This document shows, piece by piece, positions 7,515 to 19,185 of a stretch of 64,000 nucleotides of DNA (position 1 is its first letter; the number at the start of each line of letters is the position of its first letter). The position numbers and the translations under genes were made by a program. The notes under the pieces were generated by a model. The model worked only from the letters and a program-made list of their open reading frames with translations, was not told the DNA's origin and ran no database searches. The stretch comes from Bacteroidetes bacterium 47-18 (GTDB lineage Bacteria; Bacteroidota; Bacteroidia; Chitinophagales; Chitinophagaceae): the NCBI GenBank assembly GCA_001897155.1, contig MKSF01000028.1:1-64000 (forward strand), read 5' to 3'.

Positions 7515-9326
7515 TCATTGCCGGAAGGTAGATGCAAGATACAGTTCCTGCAGTTGCTTGCCGCTGATAGCCGCGGGAGCGTCCAGCATGGTATCCCTGC
7601 CGCTGTTATTCTTGGGGAATGCTATATAATCCCTGATGACCTCATCGCCGCCCATCAGTGCGCATAGCCTGTCAAAGCCCAGCGCAAGGCCGCCATGAGG
7701 AGGAGCGCCGTATTCAAAAGCACCCAGCAGGAAGCCGAACTTTTCTTCCTGCTCCTCTTTTGAAATGCCCAGGGCATGGAACATCTTCTGCTGCAGCTCC
7801 TTTTGGAAGATACGTATGGAGCCGCCGCCTATTTCGTGGCCGTTAAGCACGATGTCGTAAGCATTGGCTTTGATATAGGCATACTGGGAAGGGTCATCCA
7901 TCAGCCCGACCTGCTCAGGTTTGGGAGCGGTAAAAGGATGGTGCCTGGCGACCCACCTGCCGGCCCCGCCGCCATCCACATCTTCTTCCGCGTATTCCAG
8001 CAGCGGGAAGTCCGTTACCCATAAAGGCGCGTACTCGTCTTTTTTACGTAGCCCCAGGCGGTTGCCCAATTCCAGGCGCAGGTCGGATGCGGCCTTTCTT
8101 GTTCTTTCCTGCCTGCCGCAAAGTATCAGCAGCAGGTCTCCAGGCTGTGCATGGGCTTTATCCAGCCATACCCGCAGCCTTTCTTCGCTGAAGAACTTAT
8201 CAACCGAGCTTTTAATGCTGCCGTCCGTATTGTATTTTACATGTATCAGTCCTGTCATACCCACCTGCGGACGCTTCACCCATTCCGTAAGCTCATCCAG
8301 TTGTTTGCGGGTATATTCTGAAGCGCCTGTAACATTCAGGGCAATGACCATCTCGGCCTCGTCCATTACTTTAAAGCCGGCGCCTCCTACCATATCAATG
8401 GCAGCATCAGTGTGCTCCAGGTCTCCCTGCGGGGCCTTTAAGATAATATGCTCCATACCGTAGCGGATATCGGGCTTATCATTGCCATACCTGCGCATGG
8501 ATTCGGTCCAGGTCATTCTGGGAAAGCTGTCAGTAAAATGAAGGTCTTTCACTTCTGAAAAAACGTGCCTGATAAGGCCTTCGCACATTTGTATCACGTC
8601 TTCCTGCTCCACGAAAGCCATTTCACAGTCTATCTGGGTGAACTCCGGCTGCCTGTCGGCCCGTAGATCCTCGTCCCTGAAGCATTTCACGATCTGGTAG
8701 TAACGGTCATAGCCGCTCACCATCAGCAGCTGCTTAAAGGTCTGGGGGCTTTGGGGCAGTCCGTAGAACTCTCCCGCGTTCATGCGGGACGGCACTACAA
8801 AATCCCTTGCTCCTTCCGGGGTGGACTTGATCAGGAACGGTGTCTCAATATCGAAAAAGCCCAGGCTGTCCAGGTAATTCCTGACCGACCTGTTGACACG
8901 GTACCTGAGGGCGAGGTTCCGCTGAAGGGGGCCGCGGCGCAGATCCAGGTACCTGTACTTCATCCGCAGCTCGTCGCCCCCGTCCGTTTCCTCTTCGATA
9001 GTAAAGGGCGGTACGGCAGATTTATTCAATATGCTGAATGCCGTGACTTCTATTTCTATATCGCCTGTAGGCAATTTGGGATTCTTATTGCTGCGCTCTA
9101 TAACGCGGCCTTCTGCCTGTATCACAAACTCCCGGCCTAAGGGCTGGCTGTCCAGTTGCTCCGTCATGGCTTCGTTGAAAAACAGTTGTGTAATGCCGTA
9201 ACGGTCCCTGAGATCCACAAAAGTAATGCTGCCGAATTTCCTTACTATCTGTACCCATCCTGCAAGGGTGACCTGCTTATTACTATCTGATATTCTCAGT
9301 TCTCCACAATTGTGTGAGCGATACAT
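7515..9326 (-). CDS. aspS: aspartate-tRNA ligase
   Basis: 603 aa, class II aminoacyl-tRNA synthetase of the bacterial type. The N-terminal OB-fold anticodon domain (1-105: [22 protein letters not shown]) is followed by the catalytic core with motif 2 ([25 protein letters not shown]) and motif 3 ([16 protein letters not shown]). The inserted GAD domain lies at about 300-420. Length is normal for bacterial AspRS. Whether it is discriminating or also charges tRNA-Asn cannot be decided from this alone. It is a single-gene unit, divergent from the T9SS cargo gene. Confidence 0.97.
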   Translation of the reverse strand: MYRSHNCGELRISDSNKQVTLAGWVQIVRKFGSITFVDLRDRYGITQLFFNEAMTEQLDSQPLGREFVIQAEGRVIERSNKNPKLPTGDIEIEVTAFSILNKSAVPPFTIEEETDGGDELRMKYRYLDLRRGPLQRNLALRYRVNRSVRNYLDSLGFFDIETPFLIKSTPEGARDFVVPSRMNAGEFYGLPQSPQTFKQLLMVSGYDRYYQIVKCFRDEDLRADRQPEFTQIDCEMAFVEQEDVIQMCEGLIRHVFSEVKDLHFTDSFPRMTWTESMRRYGNDKPDIRYGMEHIILKAPQGDLEHTDAAIDMVGGAGFKVMDEAEMVIALNVTGASEYTRKQLDELTEWVKRPQVGMTGLIHVKYNTDGSIKSSVDKFFSEERLRVWLDKAHAQPGDLLLILCGRQERTRKAASDLRLELGNRLGLRKKDEYAPLWVTDFPLLEYAEEDVDGGGAGRWVARHHPFTAPKPEQVGLMDDPSQYAYIKANAYDIVLNGHEIGGGSIRIFQKELQQKMFHALGISKEEQEEKFGFLLGAFEYGAPPHGGLALGFDRLCALMGGDEVIRDYIAFPKNNSGRDTMLDAPAAISGKQLQELYLASTFRQ

Positions 9327-9485
9327 TTTCGATGGATTTATATGTTGATAAAAGAAGGCAAAGGTACTTAAAATGTTAGGAATTGAAACAGGCCGGTCGG
9401 CGATGTGTTAAAAAGAAATTTTTTGTTATTAACAATTTGTTTGTTAATTTGTATCTTTTATTTTTTACTACAAACCATTTTGCAT

Positions 9486-11498
9486 ATGAAAAAGCTTTAC
9501 TTTTTGCTGTGTTTTTTGGTCTTCGGGCTGAATCACACTTGTCTGAAGGCCCAGGATCACTTTGTTCTGTACACGGGAGGGGACAATTATATTCCCTACA
9601 ATTTCTCTTCCAATAAAGCGCAGTGGCTCTATTTTCCTGCTGAATTTACTGGGGGCGTATTGCAGCCCGGCCTGATCACCCGGTTCTATATCAGGGCTGC
9701 CAGTACCATCTCGGGATCGGTGAATCTCCCGGACCTGACCATTAAGATCGGTTCTACCAGCCTGACAACCCTGGTGAGCGGCCCCTGGGTAGGCGGATTG
9801 ACCACGGTATTCTATTCCGCTTCCTATCCCCAGACCGGCACAGCCAACACTTGGGTGGCGTATGACCTCCAGACGCCGTTTTACTGGGATGCGGTCAGTA
9901 ACCTTATTGTAGAGATATCGGTCGGTGTTACCAATGCAGGCGGATTTACCATTAAGCAGGGCGGCCCCCTGACCGGCAACAGGCGGATGTACGGGCTGAC
10001 CTCCAATCCGAATTCCTCCGGTGCCGATTATACCCAGGCATCCATAGGTTTTGATATGACCTCTAACTGTACAGGCTCGCCGAATGCAGGTATAGTGACC
10101 AAAACCACCAACCGTGTTGACTGCGGTAGTACTACCACATTATCCTTAAGCGGGAACTCTATTTTCCCTAACCTGCAATACCAGTGGCAGGAAAGCTATA
10201 ACAGGACGGTATGGAATGATGTGGGTACCAATGCCACATCTTATACGCCTGCGGTAATTAACAGGAAAACCTATTACAGGTGCGTGGTGCATTGCCCGAC
10301 TTCCAGCCAGACCTCTATTTCCGCTATGGATTCGGTGGACATCAATAAGTTTCCCCTGGATCTTGGTGTGGATACGCATCTGTGTGTCAATACGTCCTTT
10401 AACCTTTCGGTGGCCGGTGTTCCCAATGTAAGTACCATCGCCTGGGATGATAATTCCGCATCGGCTACACGTGCCGTTACGACACCCGGAACCTATTTTG
10501 TAACCGTAACCCAAACCAACGGTTGTATCAACGCGGACACGATAAAGGTACGCAGCGGCGTTGAGCCGCAGGCTGCTTTACCGGCCTCATATAACCTCTG
10601 CGAGGATAGCGTGGTGGTGCTCAATCCGGGCAATGCCGGGATGACATTCCTGTGGAATAATAATGCCACCACTCCAACCCTGGCCGTCCGTGCACCCGGG
10701 AACTATTCAGTGCAGGTAACCAGCGGAGACAAGTGCCGGGCTTCCTTCCAGACCGTTGTAACGGAAAGGCCGCTGCCCGTCAATACAACGGTATTGCCAT
10801 TTTATAATATTTGTATAGGAGATTCGCTGAGGCTGGACGGCTCCAGCACTCATGGTGTGAGCTACAACTGGAATGATGTATATTTTCAGCCGGTATATGT
10901 GGTGAGAGACTCCGGTCTGTATGTATTGCAGGTCCGCAGTGATTATGGCTGTCTTACCACGAAGACCAGCCAGGTGAGCTACTTCCCTGATCCTACCATA
11001 CGCGGGTTCACCTATGTGCCATATTTTTATAATGAGCTTAAAAAAGTGGTATTCGGACCTATAGATCCCAGCAGCGTGAACTTCTATGAATGGCATTTTG
11101 GTGATGGCAACTCTTCAACACTGAAAAATCCTACCCATACGTATGATGCGTTCGGAGATTACCTGGTACAATTATACGTGAGCAATGATTGTAATGTAAG
11201 ATTGTATTCCCAGGAAATAAGGATACAGGAAGGTAATACCGGGACAGGTGAGCTGGAATCCAAAGGGATGATAGGCTTGTATCCTAACCCGGCCAATGAC
11301 CTGCTGCATATCAATAATACTTCTCCTTATAAGATAGACCAGTTGGTAGTATATGATGTTCTGGGAAGAGAAGTGCTGTCCGTGCTGCGTCCCGGGAATA
11401 CCATTGATATCAGCAAGGTCGCTGCGGGCTCCTATGTGGTGAAGATACGTTGCGGCGCAGAGCTTACCATCAATCATAAGCTGACAGTGGTAAAATAA
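9486..11498 (+). CDS. secreted PKD/Ig-like protein with T9SS type A sorting signal
   Basis: 670 aa from the ATG at 9486, which opens a signal peptide (MKKLYFLLCFLVFGLNHTCLKAQ); an upstream TTG frame adds a second hydrophobic leader and is unlikely. Residues 25-200 are a beta-rich lectin- or adhesin-like region. Several Ig-like modules follow, each with paired Cys and patterns such as LCVNTSFNLSV, WDDNSASATRAVTTPGTYFVTV and LCEDSVVVLNPG. A PKD domain (EWHFGDGNSSTLKNPTHTY) comes near 545-585. The C-terminal 80 residues (GLYPNPANDLLHI, VYDVLGREVL, GSYVVKI) are a por secretion-system type A sorting domain. It is predicted to be exported by the T9SS; the ligand is unknown. Confidence 0.88.
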   Translation: MKKLYFLLCFLVFGLNHTCLKAQDHFVLYTGGDNYIPYNFSSNKAQWLYFPAEFTGGVLQPGLITRFYIRAASTISGSVNLPDLTIKIGSTSLTTLVSGPWVGGLTTVFYSASYPQTGTANTWVAYDLQTPFYWDAVSNLIVEISVGVTNAGGFTIKQGGPLTGNRRMYGLTSNPNSSGADYTQASIGFDMTSNCTGSPNAGIVTKTTNRVDCGSTTTLSLSGNSIFPNLQYQWQESYNRTVWNDVGTNATSYTPAVINRKTYYRCVVHCPTSSQTSISAMDSVDINKFPLDLGVDTHLCVNTSFNLSVAGVPNVSTIAWDDNSASATRAVTTPGTYFVTVTQTNGCINADTIKVRSGVEPQAALPASYNLCEDSVVVLNPGNAGMTFLWNNNATTPTLAVRAPGNYSVQVTSGDKCRASFQTVVTERPLPVNTTVLPFYNICIGDSLRLDGSSTHGVSYNWNDVYFQPVYVVRDSGLYVLQVRSDYGCLTTKTSQVSYFPDPTIRGFTYVPYFYNELKKVVFGPIDPSSVNFYEWHFGDGNSSTLKNPTHTYDAFGDYLVQLYVSNDCNVRLYSQEIRIQEGNTGTGELESKGMIGLYPNPANDLLHINNTSPYKIDQLVVYDVLGREVLSVLRPGNTIDISKVAAGSYVVKIRCGAELTINHKLTVVK

Positions 11499-11530
11499 CC
11501 GGGAATCATTGCCCGTAAGTCTGTAATATA

Positions 11531-11566
11531 AACAAAGCCAGGTTCCGTACAGGACCTGGCTTTGTT
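11531..11566. terminator. bidirectional terminator between the T9SS gene and gyrB
   Basis: A 13-bp perfect stem (11531-11543 with 11554-11566) between convergent genes, with A/T runs on both sides. Confidence 0.85.
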
Positions 11567-11600
11567 AGTATTGTAAGCGCCGTTGCTTCTTTACCTGTTA

Positions 11601-13586
<1,986 letters not shown>

Positions 13587-13839
13587 GAAATATTTTTAAA
13601 TCTACTAAGATGTATGTATTGTAACAGGATAATTATGCGCACCGGGATTGACCGGCCGGCTCCTGCCGGGACGGAAAATGATGCCTGCATAACAACATAC
13701 AAAAATACATAAAATCCCCGTCTTTACCAACTAAATAAATACGTGTAGCTGCCGGATAATTGGTTATTTTTGCCGGAGCTTTAATAAGAGATTTATGCGT
13801 TTCCGGAACAGAAAAAAGAAAGAGCTTAAGGCCGGGCCA

Positions 13840-14868
13840 ATGAAATTCCTGGTCATCAGGTTGTCTTCTATCGGTGATATTGTACTGACAACGCCGGTAG
13901 TACGCTGTCTCCGGAAGCAATATCCTGACGCGCAGATAGATTTCCTGGTAAAGCCCGGGTTCCGGCAGGTGCTGGAAGGTAATCCCTATATCACCCATAT
14001 ACTGGATTATGATCCTGAAGGGGGAAGTATGGTCAGGCGGCTGAAAGAAGAGCGATATGATCATATTATTGATCTGCATCATAACATGCGCACCCTTAAG
14101 CTGAAGCAGGCCTTACAGGTGCCGGGCACCAGCTTTCCCAAGCTGAACGTGGAAAAGTGGCTGCTTGTAAACCTGAAGTGGCGGAGTATTATGCCGGATA
14201 AAAGCGTCGTGGAGCGGTATTTCGAAACGGTCAGCAGGCTGGGTGTGGTCAATGACGGTGAGGGCCTGGATTATTTCATTCCCCCGGACCAGGAAACAAC
14301 GCAGGATGATATTCCTATGAGCCACTGGGCAGGATACGTGGCCTGTGTGCTGGGCGGTTCCAGGGCGACCAAGCAGTTGCCTACGGAGCAATGGATAGCG
14401 TTCGCGGAACGGTGCCGGCTGCCGCTGATCATGCTGGGCGGCCCGGAAGACAGGGAGGAAGGCGAGGTGATAGCGCGCGCCGTCCCGTCCCGGAGCGTAT
14501 ATAATGCCTGCGGAAAGTTCCGGCTGAATGAATCGGCCGATCTCGTAAAGAAGGCCAGGGTAGTGGTCAGCAATGATACCGGCCTGATGCACGTGGCTGC
14601 CGCTTTCCAGCGTCCCGTGGTATCCCTGTGGGGCAATACGGTGCCTGAAATGGGCATGTTCCCTTATTTCGGCGCCAACAACCTGAAAACGGTGGTGGCT
14701 TCCCGTTCCGCTATTATAGAAGTGAAAGGCTTGCCATGCCGTCCCTGCAGCAAGATAGGGTATGCGCAATGCCCGAAAAAGCATTTTAAGTGTATGAAGG
14801 ATATAGATGTGCAGGCCGTGGCCGATGCTGTGTATAAGTACTGGGGCAATGCTGCCAAGCTATCATAG
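13840..14868 (+). CDS. family 9 glycosyltransferase (heptosyltransferase-like)
   Basis: 342 aa from the ATG at 13840, which gives the family start MKFLVIRLSSIGDIVLTTPVV; an ATG 45 bases upstream would add a basic leader and remains possible. GT9 features: GDIVLTTP near the N-terminus, VARCLGG-like strand VACVLGGSRATKQLP, and the donor-binding region VVSNDTGLMHVAAAF...VSLWGNTVPEMG. Such enzymes add heptose or related sugars to the lipopolysaccharide inner core from ADP-sugars. A Cys-rich tail (CRPCSKIGYAQCPKKHFKCM) is typical of Bacteroidota members. The gene stands alone between gyrB (divergent) and the MFS gene (convergent). Confidence 0.9.
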   Translation: MKFLVIRLSSIGDIVLTTPVVRCLRKQYPDAQIDFLVKPGFRQVLEGNPYITHILDYDPEGGSMVRRLKEERYDHIIDLHHNMRTLKLKQALQVPGTSFPKLNVEKWLLVNLKWRSIMPDKSVVERYFETVSRLGVVNDGEGLDYFIPPDQETTQDDIPMSHWAGYVACVLGGSRATKQLPTEQWIAFAERCRLPLIMLGGPEDREEGEVIARAVPSRSVYNACGKFRLNESADLVKKARVVVSNDTGLMHVAAAFQRPVVSLWGNTVPEMGMFPYFGANNLKTVVASRSAIIEVKGLPCRPCSKIGYAQCPKKHFKCMKDIDVQAVADAVYKYWGNAAKLS

Positions 14869-14906
14869 CAGGTGTTGCCCGGTCGGTGGCGCCCTGTGAG
14901 AAAGGC

Positions 14907-16163
14907 TCAGCTTTCCACAAAATCCATATCCTTACCGTGTGTTTCCGGTATGGTGAGCGTTGAATAGATGCTCAGCGCAAAGGCTGTAAGGCCTACCAGC
15001 GCGCCGCTCAGGATGACCGGGATGCTCATATCTTTGAACAGCTCGAACAAGAAGGTCATACCCACCAGCAATCCCCTTACAAAATTGGGAATAGTAGTAG
15101 CTGCGGTAGCCCTGATATTGGTGCCGAACTGTTCTGCTCCCACCGTGACGAACATCGCCCAGTAGCCGGTGCCGACTCCCATCCATACGCAGTAAAAGTA
15201 ATACCAGCCGGGTGTCCTGACAGGGCCGAAGAGCATAAGGGAGACGCCTACGGCGGTGAACAGCAGCATATAAAAAATGGCCTTTTTCCTGGAGCGCAGC
15301 CAGTGGCTGATAAACCCGCTCAGGAAGTCGCCCGCGGAGATGCCGATATAGGCCCACATAATGGCCATGCCGGGCTTTACCGGTTCGGCTATCCCGTGCG
15401 CCTGTCCGAACTCGTTGGCGAACATGGCCAATATGCCGATACAGAACCAGGTAGGCAGGCCAATGAGAATACATTTCAGGTATTTGATGAACCGCGTCTT
15501 ATTGTTGAAGAACATCCGCAGGCTGCCTTTGGCCAGAGAGTGGTCGCGGTGCACGTCTTTGAATATGCCGGACTCGGCTATGCCCACCCGGAGCAGCAGC
15601 AGCGCTATACCCATACCGCCCCCTATCCAGTAGGCGATATGCCAGCTTCCGCTGAGCTCTACCGTGAAATTGGCAACAACCGCTCCCAGCAGTCCGAAGC
15701 CGGCCACAATGGAAGTGCCTATGGCGCGGAGCTCTTTGGGGAGGGTCTCTGAGACCAGCGTGATGCCTGCTCCCAGCTCTCCGGCCAGGCCGATGCCTGC
15801 CACGAAACGCAGGGCCATATAGATCATATCGAGATGCCCGGACTGTATAAAGGGCAGAAAGCCGCAGGCAATGTTAGCAAGAGAATAGGTGATGATAGAC
15901 CCGAACAATACGGATAGCCTGCCTTTTTTGTCTCCCAGGATACCCCAGATGATACCGCCGAGCAGCAGTCCGAACATCTGCCAGTTGAGGATCAGGACGC
16001 CGGTGGTGGCAGGATCAAGGCCCAGGTCGTTCAGGCTGGGAATACGGACAATACCGAACAGCAGCAGGTCGTATATATCTACAAAATATCCGAGCGCCGC
16101 CACAATTACGGGAAGGCTGAACAGGTGCCCCAGCCTTTCCCGGGTGGTAAAATGTGTTGTCAT
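14907..16163 (-). CDS. MFS transporter
   Basis: 418 aa with 12 predicted membrane helices. The loop 2-3 signature reads GILGDKKGRLSVL (family motif GxxxDrxGRR). FVAGIGLAGELGAGITLVSE and LPKELRAIGTSI resemble the metabolite:H+ symporter group that includes sugar, aromatic acid and dicarboxylate carriers. The second half has GTNIRATAATTIPNFVRG, also typical of that group. Substrate is not identifiable. It is monocistronic, convergent with the GT9 gene. Confidence 0.9.
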   Translation of the reverse strand: MTTHFTTRERLGHLFSLPVIVAALGYFVDIYDLLLFGIVRIPSLNDLGLDPATTGVLILNWQMFGLLLGGIIWGILGDKKGRLSVLFGSIITYSLANIACGFLPFIQSGHLDMIYMALRFVAGIGLAGELGAGITLVSETLPKELRAIGTSIVAGFGLLGAVVANFTVELSGSWHIAYWIGGGMGIALLLLRVGIAESGIFKDVHRDHSLAKGSLRMFFNNKTRFIKYLKCILIGLPTWFCIGILAMFANEFGQAHGIAEPVKPGMAIMWAYIGISAGDFLSGFISHWLRSRKKAIFYMLLFTAVGVSLMLFGPVRTPGWYYFYCVWMGVGTGYWAMFVTVGAEQFGTNIRATAATTIPNFVRGLLVGMTFLFELFKDMSIPVILSGALVGLTAFALSIYSTLTIPETHGKDMDFVES

Positions 16164-16294
16164 AAAATGGTAGGCGGTATAAATATCCCGGTAAAATAGT
16201 ATATTTTAAACGTATGTGAAAAATAAATGCCCGGAAAATTTCAGCCCGGTGGATATTGCGTTACGCGCAGGGGAATGGCTGGAGCGGATCAAAT

Positions 16295-16326
16295 AATAAA
16301 GGCGCTGCGGGAGCGGCGCCTTTATT
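16295..16326 (+). terminator. orphan terminator-like hairpin between divergent gene starts
   Basis: An 11-bp stem (16295-16305 with 16316-16326) is followed by a T-rich stretch. No recognised gene ends here: the MFS gene starts at 16163 (minus) and kbl at 16546 (plus). It may end an unrecognised small transcript or stop read-through upstream of the kbl promoter. The remaining 16164-16545 sequence holds only the kbl promoter. Confidence 0.5.
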
Positions 16327-16474
16327 TCTTCATATTAAATATTACATTACCGTTTGCTTAGAAGACCCCGGTAATGGTATTGGTTCGTTTATTCTTGTTG
16401 CAATTATTGTGCCAGATATGCCATAAACCGGGGAATGACGCTGGGCTGACCTATAAAAATCCTCCGGCATTACA

Positions 16475-16504
16475 TTTGAAATGGTTTTGTTTTGACTATT
16501 TTTG
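16475..16504 (+). promoter_or_regulatory. kbl promoter (Bacteroidota -33/-7)
   Basis: TTTG at 16475-16478 and TATTTTTG at 16497-16504 are separated by 18 bases. This fits the primary-sigma consensus of Bacteroidota (TTTG, about 19 bases, TAnnTTTG). The ATG is 41 bases downstream of the -7 box. Confidence 0.6.
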
Positions 16505-16545
16505 CCTATACTTTTATTCTTATTCATCAATATATAACCAATCTT

Positions 16546-17736
16546 ATGTCAAGCAGTAAATTTTACAATAGAATACAAACAGAGCTGAATGAAATAGAGG
16601 CAGCGGGCCTGTACAAGAAAGAACGTATCATTGATTCGGTGCAGGGTGCCGAAATTGTAGTGAACGGCAGGCAGGTGCTGAATTTTTGTGCCAATAATTA
16701 CCTTGGTCTGTCCTCTCATCCCAAAGTGGTGGCCGCTGCCAAGGAAGGTGTGGATCACAGGGGATATGGCATGAGCTCTGTCAGGTTTATTTGCGGGACA
16801 CAGGATATTCATAAGGAGCTGGAGAAGAAATTGTCCGTATTTCTCGGTACGGAGGACACGATCCTGTATGTGGCCTGCTTTGATGCCAACGGCGGGGTTT
16901 TTGAGCCCTTGCTGGGTGAAGAGGACGTGATCATCTCCGACGCGCTGAACCATGCATCCATTATTGACGGGGTAAGGTTGTGCAAGGCTAAAAGGGCCCG
17001 TTACGCGCACAATAATATGGAAGAGCTGGAGCAGCAGCTGCAGCAGCACCAGGATGCCCGTACAAGGTTCATTGTAACGGATTCCGTCTTCTCCATGGAC
17101 GGTACCATTGCGCAACTGGATAAGATCTGCGACCTGGCCGATAAATATGATGCGATCGTTATGATAGACGAATCGCATTCTTCCGGCTTTATGGGTAAGA
17201 CCGGAAGAGGTGTGCACGAATTGTGCGGTGTGATGGACAGGGTGGATATTATCACCGGTACCCTGGGTAAAGCACTGGGCGGTGCTTCTGGCGGCTTTAC
17301 CTCGGGGAAGAAAGAGGTGATAGAAATGCTGCGTCAGCGTTCCAGGCCGTACCTGTTCTCCAATACCGTGGCCCCTTCTGTGGTGAGCGCTTCCATAGCC
17401 GTGCTGGATATGCTCAGCGATACCACGGAGCTCAGGGATAAGCTGGAAGATAATACGCTTTATTTCAGGGAAAAGATGACCGGAGCCGGCTTCGATATCA
17501 AGCCGGGCACCCATCCTATTGCGCCTATTATGCTGTATGACGCTGTTGTGGCGCAGCAGATGGCGTCCCGTATGCTGGAGGAAGGCATTTATGTAATAGG
17601 CTTCTTCTACCCGGTAGTGCCTAAGGGTGAGGCGCGGATCCGGGTCCAGATATCCGCTGCGCACAGCCGCCAGCACCTGGATACCGCTATCGCGGCCTTT
17701 GTGAAAGTCGGAAAAGAGCTGGGAGTGATCAGCTAA
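16546..17736 (+). CDS. kbl: glycine C-acetyltransferase (2-amino-3-ketobutyrate CoA ligase)
   Basis: 396 aa from the ATG at 16546 ([16 protein letters not shown]); the in-frame extension upstream overlaps the promoter. It is a PLP-dependent alpha-oxoamine synthase. It converts 2-amino-3-ketobutyrate and CoA to glycine and acetyl-CoA in threonine breakdown, or the reverse. Seen: [49 protein letters not shown], and the PLP lysine in [14 protein letters not shown]. Length and N-terminus fit Kbl better than BioF or serine palmitoyltransferase. No threonine dehydrogenase gene is adjacent. A strong hairpin terminates it. Confidence 0.93.
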   Translation: MSSSKFYNRIQTELNEIEAAGLYKKERIIDSVQGAEIVVNGRQVLNFCANNYLGLSSHPKVVAAAKEGVDHRGYGMSSVRFICGTQDIHKELEKKLSVFLGTEDTILYVACFDANGGVFEPLLGEEDVIISDALNHASIIDGVRLCKAKRARYAHNNMEELEQQLQQHQDARTRFIVTDSVFSMDGTIAQLDKICDLADKYDAIVMIDESHSSGFMGKTGRGVHELCGVMDRVDIITGTLGKALGGASGGFTSGKKEVIEMLRQRSRPYLFSNTVAPSVVSASIAVLDMLSDTTELRDKLEDNTLYFREKMTGAGFDIKPGTHPIAPIMLYDAVVAQQMASRMLEEGIYVIGFFYPVVPKGEARIRVQISAAHSRQHLDTAIAAFVKVGKELGVIS

Positions 17737-17754
17737 GGAGCTTGTATATATCAT

Positions 17755-17796
17755 TAAACGGGAAAGCGGGATCGTAATATCCCGCTTTCCCGTTTA
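17755..17796 (+). terminator. terminator of kbl
   Basis: An 18-bp perfect stem (17755-17772 with 17779-17796) with a 6-nt loop, 18 bases after the kbl stop. Confidence 0.85.
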
Positions 17797-17837
17797 TATA
17801 GGCAGACTCCCGTATGGTCTGCCGGTGAAGATGCTAT

Positions 17838-17869
17838 AAAAAAAACCGCCACCCGGGTATAGGTGGCGG
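17838..17869 (-). terminator. terminator of the sigma factor gene
   Basis: An 8-bp GC stem (17846-17853 with 17862-17869) is followed on the minus strand by eight T (17838-17845), just after the sigma factor stop. Confidence 0.85.
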
Positions 17870-17875
17870 CCTGAT

Positions 17876-18379
17876 CTATCTTAAATGCTTCAGATTTTCA
17901 GTAAGGGTTTTCCTGGCAAAGTGAATCCTGCTTTTGATAGTACCCAGGGGCTCGTTGAGCGTTTCGGCAATTTCCTGGTACTTGTAGCCCAGGTAGTGCA
18001 GCTCAAAGGAGATACGGAGTATTTCGGGCAGATCGTCAATGGCTTTCTTAATGGCAGCGAGGTTGATATTGCTGACTCCACCGTTGGTCGCAAACTTCTG
18101 CTGCTTCACCAGGTAAAAATCCTGCGGAGTATCTGAGGATACGCCCCTGAATTTCTGCAGCCGCCTGTAATTATTGATGAAGATATTGCGCATAATGGTG
18201 TAAAGCCATGCTTTGACATTGGTGCCTTCTTGAAATTTATCTTTATAAACGATAGCTTTGTAAAGAGTTTCCTGTACCAGGTCTTTTGCATCATCCGCAT
18301 CTTGTGTCAGGGAAATGGCAAATGGTTGTAGATAGGTGGAATTGGATTCGATTAAACTGTTAAATGATACACTACTCAT
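17876..18379 (-). CDS. ECF-type RNA polymerase sigma factor
   Basis: 167 aa. Region 2 (about residues 15-85) contains DADDAKDLVQETLYKAI and VKAWLYTIMRNIFINNYRR. Region 4 (about 110-165) contains the helix-turn-helix GYKYQEIAETLNEPLGTIKSRIHFARKTL. No regions 1 or 3 are present. No anti-sigma gene is adjacent; the divergent neighbour is a J-domain membrane protein. A palindrome (18404-18420) lies between them and could serve both promoters. The protein is very like the stand-alone ECF factors conserved in Bacteroidota, so it may be a housekeeping regulator rather than one tied to a TonB system. Confidence 0.9.
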   Translation of the reverse strand: MSSVSFNSLIESNSTYLQPFAISLTQDADDAKDLVQETLYKAIVYKDKFQEGTNVKAWLYTIMRNIFINNYRRLQKFRGVSSDTPQDFYLVKQQKFATNGGVSNINLAAIKKAIDDLPEILRISFELHYLGYKYQEIAETLNEPLGTIKSRIHFARKTLTENLKHLR

Positions 18380-18403
18380 AAAAATTTCTTTTTTAATGCC
18401 CGC

Positions 18404-18420
18404 TACCTTTCGAAAAGGTA
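18404..18420. promoter_or_regulatory. palindrome TACCTTT-CGA-AAAGGTA, possible back-to-back -7 elements
   Basis: A 7-bp inverted repeat with a 3-nt centre lies between divergent genes. Each arm reads TACCTTT on its own strand, close to the -7 consensus TAnnTTTG. It lies 25 bases from the sigma factor ATG and 32 bases from the proposed J-domain start. It could be two divergent promoters, or an operator, or both. Confidence 0.4.
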
Positions 18421-18451
18421 ATAGGCGTGGTGAATACTAAATCATTACGCT

Positions 18452-19099
18452 ATTAAAAACTACTATAAGATATTGAACGTGGATGCAAAGGCTACTGTTT
18501 CTGAGATCAGGAGACAGTACAGGGTGTTAGCTTTTCTCTATCATCCTGACAAGCAGGGCAATAGCGCTGAATCTAATCAGCATTTTGCATTGGTCAATGA
18601 AGCTTACAGCATTTTGACAGATTCAAAAAAACGTCTGGAGTATGATCTGCTAATAGTTAAGAATAATTTAGACTATTTTCATAATTATGCTATTGAAAAT
18701 AATGTCCAATCATTGCTAGGGTTTTTAAATAAGCTAACTCGTAAAGTTAACGCGGTGTCTTCTCACGATATCAATAAGTCGGAACTTATGAATTGCATTC
18801 TGATGGTCCTGGATGAAAGCAAAATGAGATTGATAGAAGCACAAGGTGACCAAGAACTTTGTAATTCGTATTTTACTAATATAGAGCAACTTGTGAAGAA
18901 GCTCTCTTACCCCCATTTGAAAATTATCATATCAAAAATAGAATCACAAAGTGATAAATGCAAATTTAAAATGTTAATATTATATGAACTTATAAACAAG
19001 GCACGAAAGCGGTATGTGATCGGATTGCTAACTCCCTGGCTAATACTGGTTATAAGCATATTGCTATGCATGATCATATATTATTCCGGGAATTTATGA
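18452..19099 (+). CDS. J-domain membrane protein, apparent ATT start
   Basis: 215 aa if started at the ATT at 18452. The J-domain (about 1-65) includes helix I YYKIL, the HPD motif in FLYHPDKQGNS, and FALVNEAYSILTDSKKRLEYD. The in-frame TTG (18473) and GTG (18479) starts would delete or truncate helix I; no ATG exists between the in-frame stop at 18431 and YYKIL. The J-domain is followed by an alpha-helical region (about 70-180) and one C-terminal membrane helix (LTPWLILVISILLCMIIYY). It would act as a membrane-anchored DnaK co-chaperone. The gene is clearly more AT-rich than its neighbours, which could mean transfer. Start uncertain; existence well supported. Confidence 0.7.
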   Translation: MKNYYKILNVDAKATVSEIRRQYRVLAFLYHPDKQGNSAESNQHFALVNEAYSILTDSKKRLEYDLLIVKNNLDYFHNYAIENNVQSLLGFLNKLTRKVNAVSSHDINKSELMNCILMVLDESKMRLIEAQGDQELCNSYFTNIEQLVKKLSYPHLKIIISKIESQSDKCKFKMLILYELINKARKRYVIGLLTPWLILVISILLCMIIYYSGNL

Positions 19100-19185
19100 G
19101 TTTTATACGGCAGGACATAATTTTTCTGCGATTTAATGAATAATTTTACGCTCTTTTATAAATTTAAACACATCTGACAGAAACG

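Noticed and set aside
9405-9485. Longer start for the T9SS cargo protein
   Set aside because: It would place a second hydrophobic segment before a good signal peptide; the ATG at 9486 is preferred.
16228-16362. Small ORF of 44 codons upstream of the kbl promoter
   Set aside because: Its frame is open but has no similarity and no support; it overlaps the orphan hairpin, so it is not called as a gene.
16342-16530. Minus-strand 62-codon frame between the MFS and kbl genes
   Set aside because: Low-complexity, no family features and overlaps the kbl promoter.
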